A stretch of DNA of 64,000 bases from Sulfurihydrogenibium subterraneum DSM 15120 (GCF_000619805.1 NZ_JHUV01000010.1:1-64000); one strand, 5' to 3'. Positions 16,950 through 25,910 are shown, numbered from the stretch's first letter. A program made the numbers and translations. Notes: generated from the letters alone by a model not told the origin.

Positions 16950-18057
16950 ACCTATGGAAAAAAGTAAATTAATAGAAAAAGCAAAAAGGATAGTTATTAA
17001 GATAGGTTCTCAAATACTTGAGAAAGATAATGATATAGATACAGACTTTATAAAAGACCTTGCAAACCAGATAAAAAACTATCCAGATAAAGAGTTTATT
17101 ATCGTTTCTTCAGGAGCTGTCTTAGCTGGTGTAAAAAAGTTAAAACTGCCATCTAAACCCAAAACAATTACAGAAAAACAAGCAGTAGCAAGTGTTGGAC
17201 AAGCATACCTTATGCAAATTTACGACAAAATTTTTTCAGAAAAAGATTTAATAATAGGTCAGATGCTACTTACTATAGAAGGACTACAAGAGAGAAAGAG
17301 ATATTTATACGCAAAAGAAACGTTAAATAAACTACTTGAATATAAAGTTATTCCTATAATCAACGAAAACGACGCAATAGCTGTAGAAGAAATAGTTTTT
17401 GGAGATAATGACTACCTTTCTTCCCACGTTTCTGTTTTGGCAGATGCAGATTTACTTATAATAATTTCAACTGCAGGGGGACTTTACACAGACGACCCAT
17501 CAAGTCCTAACGCACAGCTTATAAAAGAAGTCTTTGACGTAGACTATGCACTAAACTATGCAAAATCATCAAAATCAACATTTGGAACGGGCGGAATGAG
17601 AAGTAAGTTAGAAGCTGCAAAGATAGCAACATCACACTCTATTCCAGTGATGATTGTACCGAAAAAAAGCGGTATTATAGACATGGTTTTAAATGGTCAG
17701 GAAGTAGGGACTTTTATATATCCTTCCAAGAAAAAGAAAATGTCAGGAAAAAAAAGCTGGCTTGCCCTTCTATCCCATCCTAAAGGTAGAATAGTTGTAG
17801 ATAAAGGAGCTGAAAAAGCACTTAAAGAAGGAAAAAGTTTACTTCCCAGCGGTGTTAAAGAAGTAGAAGGAATTTTTAATCCAAAAGACACTGTAGCTAT
17901 CGTAAACGAAGAAAATATAGTTATAGGAAAAGGAATAATTAACTTAAGTTATAAAGATTTAAAAAAGATAAAAGGTTTAAAAACAAAAGAAGCTTCCCAA
18001 ATACTTGGAAAGGACGTTGAAGAAGTTATACACAGAGATAATTTAGTTATTTATTGA
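16942..18057 (+). CDS. proB: Glutamate 5-kinase
   Basis: First step of proline synthesis, phosphorylation of glutamate to gamma-glutamyl phosphate. The amino-acid kinase domain begins AKRIVIKIGSQILEK and contains SSGAVLAG, INENDAIAVEEIVFGDND and FGTGGMRSKLEAAKIA. A C-terminal PUA domain (about residues 275-365) begins KGRIVVDKGAEKAL. Candidate starts are ATG at 16942 (chosen; overlaps the trmI stop) and ATG at 16954; a TTG at 16933 is less likely. proA is not nearby. Confidence 0.92.
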   Translation: MDKPMEKSKLIEKAKRIVIKIGSQILEKDNDIDTDFIKDLANQIKNYPDKEFIIVSSGAVLAGVKKLKLPSKPKTITEKQAVASVGQAYLMQIYDKIFSEKDLIIGQMLLTIEGLQERKRYLYAKETLNKLLEYKVIPIINENDAIAVEEIVFGDNDYLSSHVSVLADADLLIIISTAGGLYTDDPSSPNAQLIKEVFDVDYALNYAKSSKSTFGTGGMRSKLEAAKIATSHSIPVMIVPKKSGIIDMVLNGQEVGTFIYPSKKKKMSGKKSWLALLSHPKGRIVVDKGAEKALKEGKSLLPSGVKEVEGIFNPKDTVAIVNEENIVIGKGIINLSYKDLKKIKGLKTKEASQILGKDVEEVIHRDNLVIY

Positions 18058-18071
18058 TAGTGGAGGAAGTT

Positions 18072-18902
18072 ATGTTAAAGAAATTTTTAATAGGTTTAGT
18101 AGGAGTATTTATTGCCTTTTATATCATATCCTCTATAAGAGAAGCATCTAAACCAAAGGTTGCTCTTATTAGAGTTAACGATACTATTATGGATCATATG
18201 GAAACAGTTTCTAACATATCCCAAGCAGAAAAAGAAGATTCTATAAAAGCTGTAGTTATTGCAGTTGACAGTCCGGGTGGAGCTGTAGGGGCTTCTCAAG
18301 AAATCTACAGAGCTATAGAAAAATTAAGAGAGAAAAAACCAGTAGTCGTTTCTATGGGAAATGTTGCAGCTTCTGGAGGATACTACATATCTGCACCAGC
18401 TAACGTAATATATGCAAACCCAGGGACGATAACCGGAAGTATAGGCGTTATCATCCAACAAGTAGATTTAAGCGAGATTCTAAACAAGATAGGTGTAAAG
18501 GTAAATACAGTTAAAAGTGGAGAAAACAAAGACATACTATACCCTACAAAACCACTTACACCAGAACAAAGACAGATTTTAGAAAAAACTGTTATGGATG
18601 TGTATGACCAATTTTTAGACGCAATAGTAAAGTATAGACCAATAAAGAAAGAAGTTTTAAAAACTTACGCAGATGGCAGAGTATTTAGTGGAAGAGAAGC
18701 TCAAAAAATTGGCTTGGTTGATAAACTTGGAAACATTCAAGATGCTGTAAGAGAGGCAAGAAAATTAGGAAAACTTCCAGAAGATGCTCCAGTTGTTGAA
18801 ATAAAACCACCAAAACCACTTTTAGAAGAACTTCTAAAATCAAAATTTGGAATTTTCATAGAAAAACCTAAAACGGGAATATACTATTTAATGAGTTTCT
18901 GA
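18072..18902 (+). CDS. sppA: Signal peptide peptidase SppA (short type)
   Basis: Membrane-bound serine protease that degrades residual signal peptides. One N-terminal membrane helix (FLIGLVGVFIAFYIISSI) is followed by the SppA domain: AVVIAVDSPGGAVGAS, the nucleophile Ser in GNVAASGGYYISAPA, and GTITGSIGVI. The conserved Lys is expected in the VKSGENKD region. The 276-aa size matches the short single-domain SppA of many bacteria. The ATG at 18072 has GGAGG five nt upstream (18062-18066), which decides it over a TTG at 18054. Confidence 0.92.
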   Translation: MLKKFLIGLVGVFIAFYIISSIREASKPKVALIRVNDTIMDHMETVSNISQAEKEDSIKAVVIAVDSPGGAVGASQEIYRAIEKLREKKPVVVSMGNVAASGGYYISAPANVIYANPGTITGSIGVIIQQVDLSEILNKIGVKVNTVKSGENKDILYPTKPLTPEQRQILEKTVMDVYDQFLDAIVKYRPIKKEVLKTYADGRVFSGREAQKIGLVDKLGNIQDAVREARKLGKLPEDAPVVEIKPPKPLLEELLKSKFGIFIEKPKTGIYYLMSF

Positions 18903-18970
18903 CAGATATCATAACTAAATAAAATTAGATAGGATAACTTATTAGAAAATTTATTTAGGAGGTTGTTGTG

Positions 18971-19318
18971 ATGCAAACACAAACAGTGAACTTTATCGTT
19001 ACAGAAACGGCTGCTAAAGAAATCAAAAGAATAGCAGACGAGAACCAAATAGAAAACCCTATTTTAAGGGTTAGAGTTGTTCCTGGTGGATGTTCTGGTT
19101 TCCAATACGCTATGGGATTTGACGATGAAATCTCTGAAAACGACAAAGTCGTTGAAGCAGAACACGGAGTAAAAATAGCTATAGATGAATTTAGCGCACC
19201 TTACATAAATGGTGCTGTTTTAGACTACGTAATGGACTTTATGGGCGGTGGATTTACTATTAAGAATCCTAACGCTGCAGGTTCTTGTGGTTGTGGAAAC
19301 TCTTTCTCTTGTGGTTAA
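18971..19318 (+). CDS. A-type iron-sulfur cluster carrier (IscA/ErpA/HesB family)
   Basis: Carries or delivers Fe-S clusters. The family signature is complete: RVRVVPGGCSGFQYAMGF with the first Cys, and the C-terminal pair SCGCGNSFSCG with the Cys-x-Cys. 115 aa from the ATG at 18971; a GTG three nt upstream (18968) is an alternative and both are served by AGGAGG at about 18957-18962. The number of Fe-S enzymes encoded nearby (two molybdoenzymes, polyferredoxins) makes its presence unsurprising. Exact class (IscA, ErpA or SufA) cannot be resolved by eye. Confidence 0.92.
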   Translation: MQTQTVNFIVTETAAKEIKRIADENQIENPILRVRVVPGGCSGFQYAMGFDDEISENDKVVEAEHGVKIAIDEFSAPYINGAVLDYVMDFMGGGFTIKNPNAAGSCGCGNSFSCG

Positions 19319-19328
19319 TATAGAAAAT

Positions 19329-19344
19329 GGGGCTTCAAAGCCCC
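19329..19344 (+). terminator. Hairpin after the A-type Fe-S carrier gene
   Basis: GGGGCT-TCAA-AGCCCC starts 10 nt after the stop codon. It lacks an immediate U-run, so termination may be partial. Confidence 0.5.
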
Positions 19345-19408
19345 TGTAAAATTTAAATTCTATATTTTTTGATTATTTTTCTTCAACTTTAAACTTATCA
19401 AAATCAAA

Positions 19409-19441
19409 AACTCCAGCGGTGATTATAACACCACTGAAGTT
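19409..19441. terminator. Bidirectional terminator between Fe-S carrier and SOD genes
   Basis: Thirteen-base arms with two mismatches (AACTCCAGCGGTG / CACCACTGAAGTT) around a 7-nt loop. On the minus strand, where the SOD gene ends, the stem is followed by TTTTTGATTTT, as expected for an intrinsic terminator. Confidence 0.75.
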
Positions 19442-19459
19442 TTCAATCAAAGATAATAA

Positions 19460-20203
19460 TTAAAACTTAACAGCCTTATTAAATCTTTCGTTTACAACAT
19501 CCCAGTTTAAGTTTTTGAAAAACGCATCTATGTAGGGTGGTCTTTTGTTTTTCTGGTCTACGTAGTATGCATGCTCGTAAACATCAAGCACTACAAGTGG
19601 AACAGAGTAAACAAATCCATATTGATTGTGGGCATCAAAACCGTTTACAACCAAAATTTTGTTGTACAGGTCATAGGATAAAGTAGCCCAACCTCTGCAG
19701 GCTATTCCTGTTGCTTTTATCTCATTGATACAGTTGTCAACAGAACCAAAATACTCTTCTATCATTTTCTTAAGCTCGGGAGAAGGCTCGCCTTTTCCAC
19801 CTGCTATAAGGTTTTCAAAATAAAGCTCGTGAAGAACGACTCCCATATAGTTAAAACTTTCCTCTACCTTTAAAGCTCTGTACTCTGAATAGTTTTGATT
19901 TGCTTTAGACCTGTCTGCAAAATTTGAAGCAAGCTTTTCCTGTATCTCATTATACTTAGCAACATACCCTTTGTAATGAGCTTCAAAATGAACTTCAATC
20001 TGATCGTCTGATATTCCTACCAGACCTTTTGGTTTTAAATGATCCTTTGGCTGAAGTTTTACTGCTTTCATCTTTTTACCTCCTGATTTAGATTTAATTG
20101 ATTTTTTTTCTTCTCTTTCTAAAATCTCCATAGCAAACAAGTTATCTGTTAAAATTAAAGAAGCTGACAAGCCTGATAATTTAAGGAAATTTCTTCTATC
20201 CAT
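19460..20203 (-). CDS. sod: Fe/Mn superoxide dismutase with Tat-type leader
   Basis: Dismutates superoxide. The Fe/Mn-SOD metal ligands are recognisable: VHFEAHYKGYV (His), VLHELYFENL (His), and DVYEHAYYVD (Asp and His). Typical length is about 200 aa; this reading has 247, because an N-terminal RRNFLKLSGLSASLIL twin-arginine-like leader and a Lys/Glu linker precede the enzyme. An internal ATG (20071, residue 45) has its own GGAGGT seven nt upstream and would give a 203-aa cytoplasmic form beginning MKAVKLQPKDHL. Both starts have good Shine-Dalgarno sites. It is transcribed away from the superoxide reductase gene. Metal choice (Fe or Mn) is not determined. Confidence 0.92.
   Translation of the reverse strand: MDRRNFLKLSGLSASLILTDNLFAMEILEREEKKSIKSKSGGKKMKAVKLQPKDHLKPKGLVGISDDQIEVHFEAHYKGYVAKYNEIQEKLASNFADRSKANQNYSEYRALKVEESFNYMGVVLHELYFENLIAGGKGEPSPELKKMIEEYFGSVDNCINEIKATGIACRGWATLSYDLYNKILVVNGFDAHNQYGFVYSVPLVVLDVYEHAYYVDQKNKRPPYIDAFFKNLNWDVVNERFNKAVKF
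20071..20083 (-). promoter_or_regulatory. Internal ribosome-binding site and start codon in sod
   Basis: Minus strand GGAGGT (20083-20078), six nt, ATG (20071). The Gly-Gly codons of the linker SGGKK form the Shine-Dalgarno sequence. Initiation here would skip the twin-arginine leader. Confidence 0.6.
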
Positions 20204-20258
20204 ACTCTACCTCCGATTTTTAGTAAGTTTAAGTTGCTAAAATGCCTTTATCTATGAT

Positions 20259-20293
20259 AACGGTCATTATATGCAAGTGATTAACGTCATTAT
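20259..20293. promoter_or_regulatory. Direct repeat in the sod/superoxide reductase divergent region
   Basis: AACGGTCATTAT (20259-20270) and AACGTCATTAT (20283-20293) are near-identical, 24 nt apart start to start, about two helical turns. The first copy overlaps a minus-strand TATAAT (20266-20271), the probable -10 of sod. A shared operator for both divergent genes is inferred. Confidence 0.4.
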
Positions 20294-20359
20294 TCAAAGT
20301 ATAAAGTGTAAGATAAAATATATTATGATAAAAAATCAAATTAAACAGGAGGTATAAAA

Positions 20360-20764
20360 ATGCCAAAAGTTAATAGTTACGTAGACATTTCACAAATCGA
20401 CAAAGAAGCGAAGAGAGACTTCATTGACAGACACTCACCATTTGTTTATGTAGAAGGAGAAGCTGTAAAAGGTCAAAAGTTAAAAGTTAAAGTAAGAGTT
20501 GGAAATGAGTATGTACACCCAGACGACTTTGATCACTACATAGCTTACGTTCAGCTTTGGGATGGAGATACCTTACTTGGACAAGCAACTTTTACACCAG
20601 GTTCTCTTGGAAACAAACCAAACCAAGCAGAAGTAGACTTTTACATTGTTCCAACTAAAGACAAATTAAGATTAAATGCTATGAGCTACTGTACAAAACA
20701 CGGTTTATGGCAAAGCGAAACTGTTGAAGTAGAAGTTTTAGAAGGACAACCAGCTACTGCATAA
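20360..20764 (+). CDS. sor: Superoxide reductase (class II, neelaredoxin-type)
   Basis: Reduces superoxide to peroxide at a mononuclear Fe(His4Cys) centre without making O2. 134 aa, matching the rubredoxin-domain-lacking class. Visible ligands are the His of RHSPFVYVEG, the two His of EYVHPDDFDHYIAYVQLW and the Cys/His of SYCTKHGLW. AGGAGG lies 8 nt before the ATG. It is divergent from the SOD gene with a shared 156-nt promoter region and ends at a strong terminator. Rubredoxin or another electron donor is not encoded nearby. Confidence 0.88.
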   Translation: MPKVNSYVDISQIDKEAKRDFIDRHSPFVYVEGEAVKGQKLKVKVRVGNEYVHPDDFDHYIAYVQLWDGDTLLGQATFTPGSLGNKPNQAEVDFYIVPTKDKLRLNAMSYCTKHGLWQSETVEVEVLEGQPATA

Positions 20765-20769
20765 CATCT

Positions 20770-20800
20770 AATCCCCCTTAAAGGGGGATTTATTTTTTTT
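20770..20800 (+). terminator. Intrinsic terminator after superoxide reductase
   Basis: AATCCCCC-TTAAA-GGGGGATT perfect stem followed by TATTTTTTTT. Confidence 0.93.
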
Positions 20801-20811
20801 CTTTAAATTCA

Positions 20812-20840
20812 TTGAAAATCTTTTTAAAAATCTTTATAAT
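20812..20840 (+). promoter_or_regulatory. Sigma-70-type promoter of pepA
   Basis: TTGAAA (20812-20817), 17-nt spacer, TATAAT (20835-20840), 31 nt before the pepA start. Confidence 0.75.
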
Positions 20841-20871
20841 ATCTCAAAAATTCATCTTAGAGGTGTAATCT

Positions 20872-22374
20872 ATGAAAATAGATGTAGTTTCAAAGAAGTT
20901 AGAGTCTGTAAAAACAGATGCATTAGTATTTCCTTTATTTGAAGAAGAAAAAAAGTTTTCTGGCAATCTTGAAAAAATTGATAACATTTTAGAGGGAGCT
21001 GTATCACATTTATTTAAATCTCAAAAGTTTAAAGCTGGAGAAAATAACTTTTTAGTAGTCCCTACTTTGGGAAAGATAAAAGCGGACTATGTTGTTTTGG
21101 CAGGACTTGGTTCTAAAAAGAAATTTGAGTTAGATGCTTTAAGAAAACTTTCTGCTAATACTGTTAGAAAGTTAAAATCAATAAAAGCATCTGACTGTGT
21201 TATTGATTTAGATTTAAACTTAGAAGATGTAGATTTGAAAGAAGCTGTTCAGTCTATTACAGAAGGTGCTATTTTAGGAAATTACAGTTTTGATAAATAT
21301 TTTACAAAGAAAGAAGACTTCAAAGTAAACTCAATTCAAATAAACGTTTCTAAAAAAGCTGATAAAGATGTATTAAAAAAATATGTAGAAATAGGAAAAG
21401 TTTTAGCAGAAGCCCAAAACTTTACAAGAGACCTTGTAAATGAACCAGCCAACGTTATAAATACAGTTCAATTTGCAGAAATCGCGGAAAACTTAGCAAA
21501 GCAGTATGGTTTTGAAATAAAAATTTACGATGAAGAAGAAATAGAAAAGATGGGAATGGGAGCTTACCTTGCAGTTGCAAAAGGTAGTGAAAATCCACCA
21601 AGATTTATACATCTAACTTACAAACCTAAAAAATCAGAAGGTGAAATTGCGATAGTTGGAAAAGGATTGATGTTTGATAGTGGTGGTCTTAACATAAAAA
21701 CTGGAGACTTTATGAGATGGATGAAAACAGATAAATCTGGAGCTTGTGCAGTCCTTGGAATATTTAAGGCTATTGGTGAGTTAAAACCAAATATAACAGT
21801 CCACGGTATAGTTGCGGCTGCTGAGAATATGCCAAGTGGAAAATCTTACAGACCAGATGATATATTAAGGGCAAAAAACGGAGTAACGATAGAAGTTGGA
21901 AACACTGATGCAGAGGGAAGATTAACTCTTGCAGACGCTTTATCTTATGCATCAGAGTTAAAACCAGATGCAATTATTGATATGGCTACTTTAACTGGTG
22001 CGTGTGTAGTAGCTCTTGGAGAGTTTACAGCTGGAGTTATGGGCAACAATCAAAAATTTATAAACGAAGTTTTAAAGATTTCAGAAAAAACTGGAGAATG
22101 GATGTGGCAGCTTCCTTTTAACGATAAACTTAGAGAGCAGATAAAAGCACCTCATGCAGATGTATACAACGTAGGAACCACAAGATATGGAGGAGCAATA
22201 ACAGCTGGACTATTTTTAGAAAAGTTTGTAGACCCTAAAATACCTTGGGTACACATAGATATAGCAGGACCTTCCCACCATACTTCAGGTTGGTATTATC
22301 ATCCAAAAGGAGCTACAGGAATTCCAGTAAGAACAATAACAACACTGTTGTTGAAAAGGGCAAAATACATATAA
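20872..22374 (+). CDS. pepA: Leucyl aminopeptidase (M17 family)
   Basis: Cytoplasmic two-metal aminopeptidase. The variable N-terminal macro-like domain (about 1-165) is followed by the catalytic domain with FTRDLVNEPANVIN, GKGLMFDSGGLNIKTG, KTDKSGA and the metal-binding/active-site NTDAEGRLTLADAL. 500 aa is the usual hexameric PepA length. PepA also acts as a DNA-binding architectural factor for Xer recombination in E. coli; a Xer gene exists at 11.9 kb, but a link here is speculative. Single gene with its own promoter; a possible 49-aa ORF follows. Confidence 0.95.
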   Translation: MKIDVVSKKLESVKTDALVFPLFEEEKKFSGNLEKIDNILEGAVSHLFKSQKFKAGENNFLVVPTLGKIKADYVVLAGLGSKKKFELDALRKLSANTVRKLKSIKASDCVIDLDLNLEDVDLKEAVQSITEGAILGNYSFDKYFTKKEDFKVNSIQINVSKKADKDVLKKYVEIGKVLAEAQNFTRDLVNEPANVINTVQFAEIAENLAKQYGFEIKIYDEEEIEKMGMGAYLAVAKGSENPPRFIHLTYKPKKSEGEIAIVGKGLMFDSGGLNIKTGDFMRWMKTDKSGACAVLGIFKAIGELKPNITVHGIVAAAENMPSGKSYRPDDILRAKNGVTIEVGNTDAEGRLTLADALSYASELKPDAIIDMATLTGACVVALGEFTAGVMGNNQKFINEVLKISEKTGEWMWQLPFNDKLREQIKAPHADVYNVGTTRYGGAITAGLFLEKFVDPKIPWVHIDIAGPSHHTSGWYYHPKGATGIPVRTITTLLLKRAKYI

Positions 22375-22400
22375 TAAAAGCTGTTGCTGAAGACGTTAAT

Positions 22401-22550
22401 ATGGGTATAACTTTGGAAGAGAGACTTGAGCAAGAAATGAAAAAATACGAAATAAAGACTTTTGCTGATATAGTTAAAGCATTAATAGACCATCCTGACT
22501 GGCTTGAAGAAAAGAATAATTTCTATAAAGGAAGGCAGATGCCTTCCTGA
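22401..22550 (+). CDS. Possible 49-aa protein downstream of pepA
   Basis: ATG at 22401 begins MGITLEERLEQEMKKYEIKT and ends KGRQMPS. The peptide is amphipathic and probably helical, with plausible coding composition (FADIVKALIDHPDWLEEKNNF, quoted in part). It starts 26 nt after the pepA stop, and its last codons lie within the terminator hairpin. The Shine-Dalgarno sequence is weak (GAAG). I do not recognise a family. Confidence 0.5.
   Translation: MGITLEERLEQEMKKYEIKTFADIVKALIDHPDWLEEKNNFYKGRQMPS
22529..22548. terminator. Terminator hairpin between pepA region and the FAD protein gene
   Basis: AGGAAGGC-AGAT-GCCTTCCT perfect 8-bp stem between two convergent transcripts. On the + strand it is followed by GATTTATATT. 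It overlaps the end of the 49-aa reading frame. Confidence 0.7.
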
Positions 22551-22556
22551 TTTATA

Positions 22557-23165
22557 TTACTTAGCATCTGGTACATCGTGAACAACAACGTTTTTGCCAG
22601 CCCATAATGCCTGTATATTGCACGCCACTTGAACACCACTTCCAGCTGCACAAGCGTACATAGTACTAACACCTGCTATCAACCCTGCTGCGTAGAGACC
22701 TTCTCTAATTTTGTTATCTTCATCAACTTTTAGCTGGATTTTACCCGGTCTTGGAGACCTTTTGTTTTCTATAACTTCTACACCTTCACACTCTATGTTA
22801 AACTCGTGGAATCCTGTTGCAAACACAACTATATCAGCTAAATACTCTTTACCATCTTCTGTAATTACTTTAAAGTTTTTGTACTCACCTTCTACTTTAA
22901 CTACTCTTCCATTAACAATGTCAACATTTCCGTAGCTTTGAGCTTGTTTTTTTAAGTTTTCCAGACTTTCTTTTCCAAGTATTCCTTGTGGAAGTCCGGG
23001 TACGTTATAAAGCTGAGCTTTTAGCAAGTCAGATGAATCATTATCAATCACTAAGTATTTTCTGTTTTCTCCCCATTCAAAGTGTCCCTTTGCAGATGCA
23101 AGGGTTAAAGCACAGGAAAGTCCTGCAGGTCCTCCGCCAACTATTACTACGTCATATTTTCCCAT
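22557..23165 (-). CDS. FAD-dependent oxidoreductase, thioredoxin reductase-like, FAD domain only
   Basis: A 202-aa flavoprotein: the dinucleotide motif VVIVGGGPAGLSCALTLASA at the N-terminus, the ATG motif in VVFATGFHEF, and the C-terminal FAD motif LYAAGLIAGVSTMYACAAGSG (quoted in part). Thioredoxin reductases are about 310 aa with an inserted NADPH domain and a CxxC. Both are absent here, so the electron donor must be different (no NAD(P)H domain visible). Cys residues occur in IECEGVEV and MYACAAG. It overlaps nothing but lies 3 nt downstream of a small membrane protein gene and gyrA on the same strand. Confidence 0.8.
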   Translation of the reverse strand: MGKYDVVIVGGGPAGLSCALTLASAKGHFEWGENRKYLVIDNDSSDLLKAQLYNVPGLPQGILGKESLENLKKQAQSYGNVDIVNGRVVKVEGEYKNFKVITEDGKEYLADIVVFATGFHEFNIECEGVEVIENKRSPRPGKIQLKVDEDNKIREGLYAAGLIAGVSTMYACAAGSGVQVACNIQALWAGKNVVVHDVPDAK

Positions 23166-23168
23166 TTT

Positions 23169-23387
23169 TCACCTCCTATCAGGTTTGTTTTTAAAACTTA
23201 GATACAGATTGTAAGCTGAAACGTAAACTATTACAGCTCCAGCTATTACTGGAAACAAAGAAATTAAGATTCTTCCAAATGCTAAAGTAGGGTCAGAAAA
23301 ATCTACTTTAAAGATATAGGGCAAGTTATTGAAAATAGCATACAAACCTATAATTATGCCCAGAAAGTAAAGAGCTTTAACTATCAT
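23169..23387 (-). CDS. Small two-helix membrane protein
   Basis: A 72-aa protein with two hydrophobic helices ([20 protein letters not shown] and [20 protein letters not shown]) joined by a short loop and ending in a basic tail ([10 protein letters not shown]). Its start overlaps the end of gyrA by 11 nt, and the FAD-protein gene follows 3 nt after its stop. It may help place the FAD protein at the membrane, but that is inference only. No family recognised. Confidence 0.65.
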   Translation of the reverse strand: MIVKALYFLGIIIGLYAIFNNLPYIFKVDFSDPTLAFGRILISLFPVIAGAVIVYVSAYNLYLSFKNKPDRR

Positions 23388-25767
23388 TTTCTACTACTTC
23401 AAATTTTGGTAGTTTTATAACTTTCATTATACTGTCAGCTTCAAAGTTAAATTTATTTTCTCCAGCAGATGTTCTTTTTCCTATTGGTATTATAGATGGG
23501 TCTATTTTAATTTTTAGTAATTTTCCGTGTTTTGTTTGAATTAAAACCTCTTCACCTATATCTATTGGAATCATAGAGACTACATAGTCATCTTTATTAT
23601 CAAGTTTTATAGCCATTAAACCTTTTTGTCCTCTTTTCTTTATAGGGAACTCAGACTTTTCAACTAATTTCATATAACCTTTTGAAGTTGCAACTAAAAT
23701 GTAGTTATGCCCATCTATCAAAAATGATCCTGCAACTTCATCAGAAGGGTCTAAATCTATTCCTTCTACACCTTTTGCTTTATCTCCCGTTACTCTAACT
23801 TCATTTCTTTCAAAAAGTAATAAGTCAGCATTTTTTGTGTATATTCCTATATAAGAAGGATTTTGGTCTGCTATAGCAACTGCTAACTCATCTCCTTCAT
23901 TTAAAGGCATTACAGTATGGTTATGGGATTTGTAGAAAATATCTTCATCAAACATTCTTTTTATAATACCTTTTTTAGTTATTAAGAATACTCTGTTTTC
24001 TTCTCCTTCTCCTTGATAAATTGTTCCTACAATCTCTGAATCAACTTTTAACTTACCTTCTCCTTTTGGAAGGTCTATAACAAGGCTCCAATCTGCTTTT
24101 CCTTCTTTTGTAAAGAATGCAACAGGTTTAGAACTTTCTACTTCTTGGATAGAAATTATCTTTTCCCCTTCTACAGAATTTAAGGAAATGCTATTTACTA
24201 TCTTTTGTAAGATTTCATTTTTATCGATATTTTCATCTACTTTCTGATTGTAGACTTTTCCTGAGGACATTACAGCAAACATAAAGTACTCTTTAAAGGT
24301 TAGCTCTTTTTCCACGGATATGGTAGTTTTTCTTTCATCAGAGTATTTGGAAAGCATTTCATCCATCTCTTTAATAAAGACTTTTATCTTTTCTTCTTCG
24401 CTTGAAAGGATTTTTTTATAGTTTTCTATTTGACTTTCAAGATCTTTTTTCTCTTCTTTTAACTTACTAGTTTCTAAAGCTGTAAACCTTGCAAGTCTCA
24501 TATCAAGAATTGCGTTTGCTTGAGTTTCTGTAAGGTTATATCTTGTTGTTAAAAGTTCCCTTGCCTGTGATGTATCTTTTGAAGACCTCACTATATCTAT
24601 TACTTTATCAGCATTTTCTAAGGCTACAATTAAACCTTCTACTATGTGGAGTCTGTTTTCTGCTTTTTCAAGGTCAAACAGCGTTCTTCTTGTTATAACT
24701 TCAAGTCTGTGTTTTATAAACTCTTGGAGTATCTCTTTTAGGCTTAAAACTTTTGGTTGTTTATCTACTAAGACTGTAAGGTTAACAGGGAAGTTTTTTT
24801 CAAGAGGAGTACTTTTGTATAGTTTTTTTAATACTTTTTCTGGGTTTGCATCTCTTTTAAGTTCTATAACTATTCTTATACCCGTTCTATCTGATTCATC
24901 TCTTAAATCTGATATACCTTTTTCTTTTCCTGTTCTAACAAGTTCTGCTATCTTTTTTATAAGTTCTACTTTGTTAACTTGATAAGGTATCTCGTAAATG
25001 ACTATTCTTTGTCTGTTTCCGGGCAGTTTTTCAATCCTTGCTTTACCTTTTATTGTTATGGAACCTCTTGCTGTTTTGTATATATCTATTATTTCTTCGT
25101 GAGAGTTTGTTATTATTCCACCAGTTGGAAAATCTGGACCTTTTATGAACTGACAGAGCTCCTCAACTGTTGCGTCTGGAAATTGAGCAAGGTATTTTAG
25201 AGCTTCTGCAACTTCTGTAAAGTTGTGAGGAGGAATACTTGTAGCAAGTCCAACTGCAATTCCAGATGTTCCGTTGCATATAAGGTTTGGAAACTTTGAA
25301 GGTAAAACAGTCGGTTCTTCTAACGATGAGTCGAAGTTTGGTATCATATCAACGGTATTTTTATCTATGTCCTCAAGCATTTCAACGGCAAGTTTTGTAA
25401 GTCTTGCTTCTGTATAACGCATTGCAGCTTGAGGGTCTCCATCTATTGAACCGAAGTTTCCTTGACCATCTATAAGTGGGTATCTCATAGTAAAGTCTTG
25501 AGCCATTCTAACAAGTGCATCGTAAACGGAAGTATCTCCGTGAGGATGGAATTTACCTAAAGTCTCACCTACTACTCTCGCAGATTTTTTATAAGGTTTG
25601 TTTGGTAGTAGTCCAAGTTCGTACATTGCATACAAAATTCTTCTTTGGACGGGTTTAAGACCGTCTCTAACGTCTGGAATAGCCCTTCCAGCTATAACAG
25701 ACATTGCATAGTCTATGTATGCACTTTTTATTTCTTCCTCTATAGGAATTTTTTTAATGTCTTCCAT
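23377..25767 (-). CDS. gyrA: DNA gyrase subunit A
   Basis: Breakage-reunion subunit of the type II topoisomerase. The N-terminal region shows [34 protein letters not shown], and the active-site Tyr in [12 protein letters not shown]. The C-terminal half is the six-bladed beta-pinwheel DNA-wrapping domain; a GyrA-box-like [12 protein letters not shown] lies late, suggesting gyrase and not Topo IV. 796 aa is normal. AGGGG six nt upstream of the ATG. gyrB is not in the window. Confidence 0.93.
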   Translation of the reverse strand: MEDIKKIPIEEEIKSAYIDYAMSVIAGRAIPDVRDGLKPVQRRILYAMYELGLLPNKPYKKSARVVGETLGKFHPHGDTSVYDALVRMAQDFTMRYPLIDGQGNFGSIDGDPQAAMRYTEARLTKLAVEMLEDIDKNTVDMIPNFDSSLEEPTVLPSKFPNLICNGTSGIAVGLATSIPPHNFTEVAEALKYLAQFPDATVEELCQFIKGPDFPTGGIITNSHEEIIDIYKTARGSITIKGKARIEKLPGNRQRIVIYEIPYQVNKVELIKKIAELVRTGKEKGISDLRDESDRTGIRIVIELKRDANPEKVLKKLYKSTPLEKNFPVNLTVLVDKQPKVLSLKEILQEFIKHRLEVITRRTLFDLEKAENRLHIVEGLIVALENADKVIDIVRSSKDTSQARELLTTRYNLTETQANAILDMRLARFTALETSKLKEEKKDLESQIENYKKILSSEEEKIKVFIKEMDEMLSKYSDERKTTISVEKELTFKEYFMFAVMSSGKVYNQKVDENIDKNEILQKIVNSISLNSVEGEKIISIQEVESSKPVAFFTKEGKADWSLVIDLPKGEGKLKVDSEIVGTIYQGEGEENRVFLITKKGIIKRMFDEDIFYKSHNHTVMPLNEGDELAVAIADQNPSYIGIYTKNADLLLFERNEVRVTGDKAKGVEGIDLDPSDEVAGSFLIDGHNYILVATSKGYMKLVEKSEFPIKKRGQKGLMAIKLDNKDDYVVSMIPIDIGEEVLIQTKHGKLLKIKIDPSIIPIGKRTSAGENKFNFEADSIMKVIKLPKFEVVENDS

Positions 25768-25799
25768 AAATACCCCTTATTAAAGTTTAATAATTAACT

Positions 25800-25808
25800 A
25801 TTATAACA
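25800..25808 (-). promoter_or_regulatory. Extended -10 promoter of gyrA
   Basis: Minus strand TGTTATAAT (TGnTATAAT) 33 nt upstream of the gyrA start; no clear -35. Confidence 0.5.
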
Positions 25809-25888
25809 TTTTCAATAGGTATCAGATGATTTCAAATTGAAATAGGCTTATTTAATTTTTAAATAGTTTAATTTTTTTAAATTATCAG

Positions 25889-25910
25889 AGAGTTAGTGTT
25901 TATTAACTCT
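25889..25910. promoter_or_regulatory. Dyad upstream of the sulfur operon, possible activator site
   Basis: AGAGTTA-N8-TAACTCT, a perfect 7-bp inverted repeat. Its left part contains GTTAGTGTTT, also present at 26018 and 34096. Its centre lies about 60 nt upstream of the sigma-54 promoter, the place expected for an enhancer-binding protein. The rest of the 319-nt region 25768-26086 is AT-rich and contains no gene. Confidence 0.5.

Noticed and set aside
22245-22400. N-terminal extension of the 49-aa frame overlapping pepA
   Set aside because: The extension lies out of frame within conserved pepA sequence; only the part from ATG 22401 has coding-like composition.
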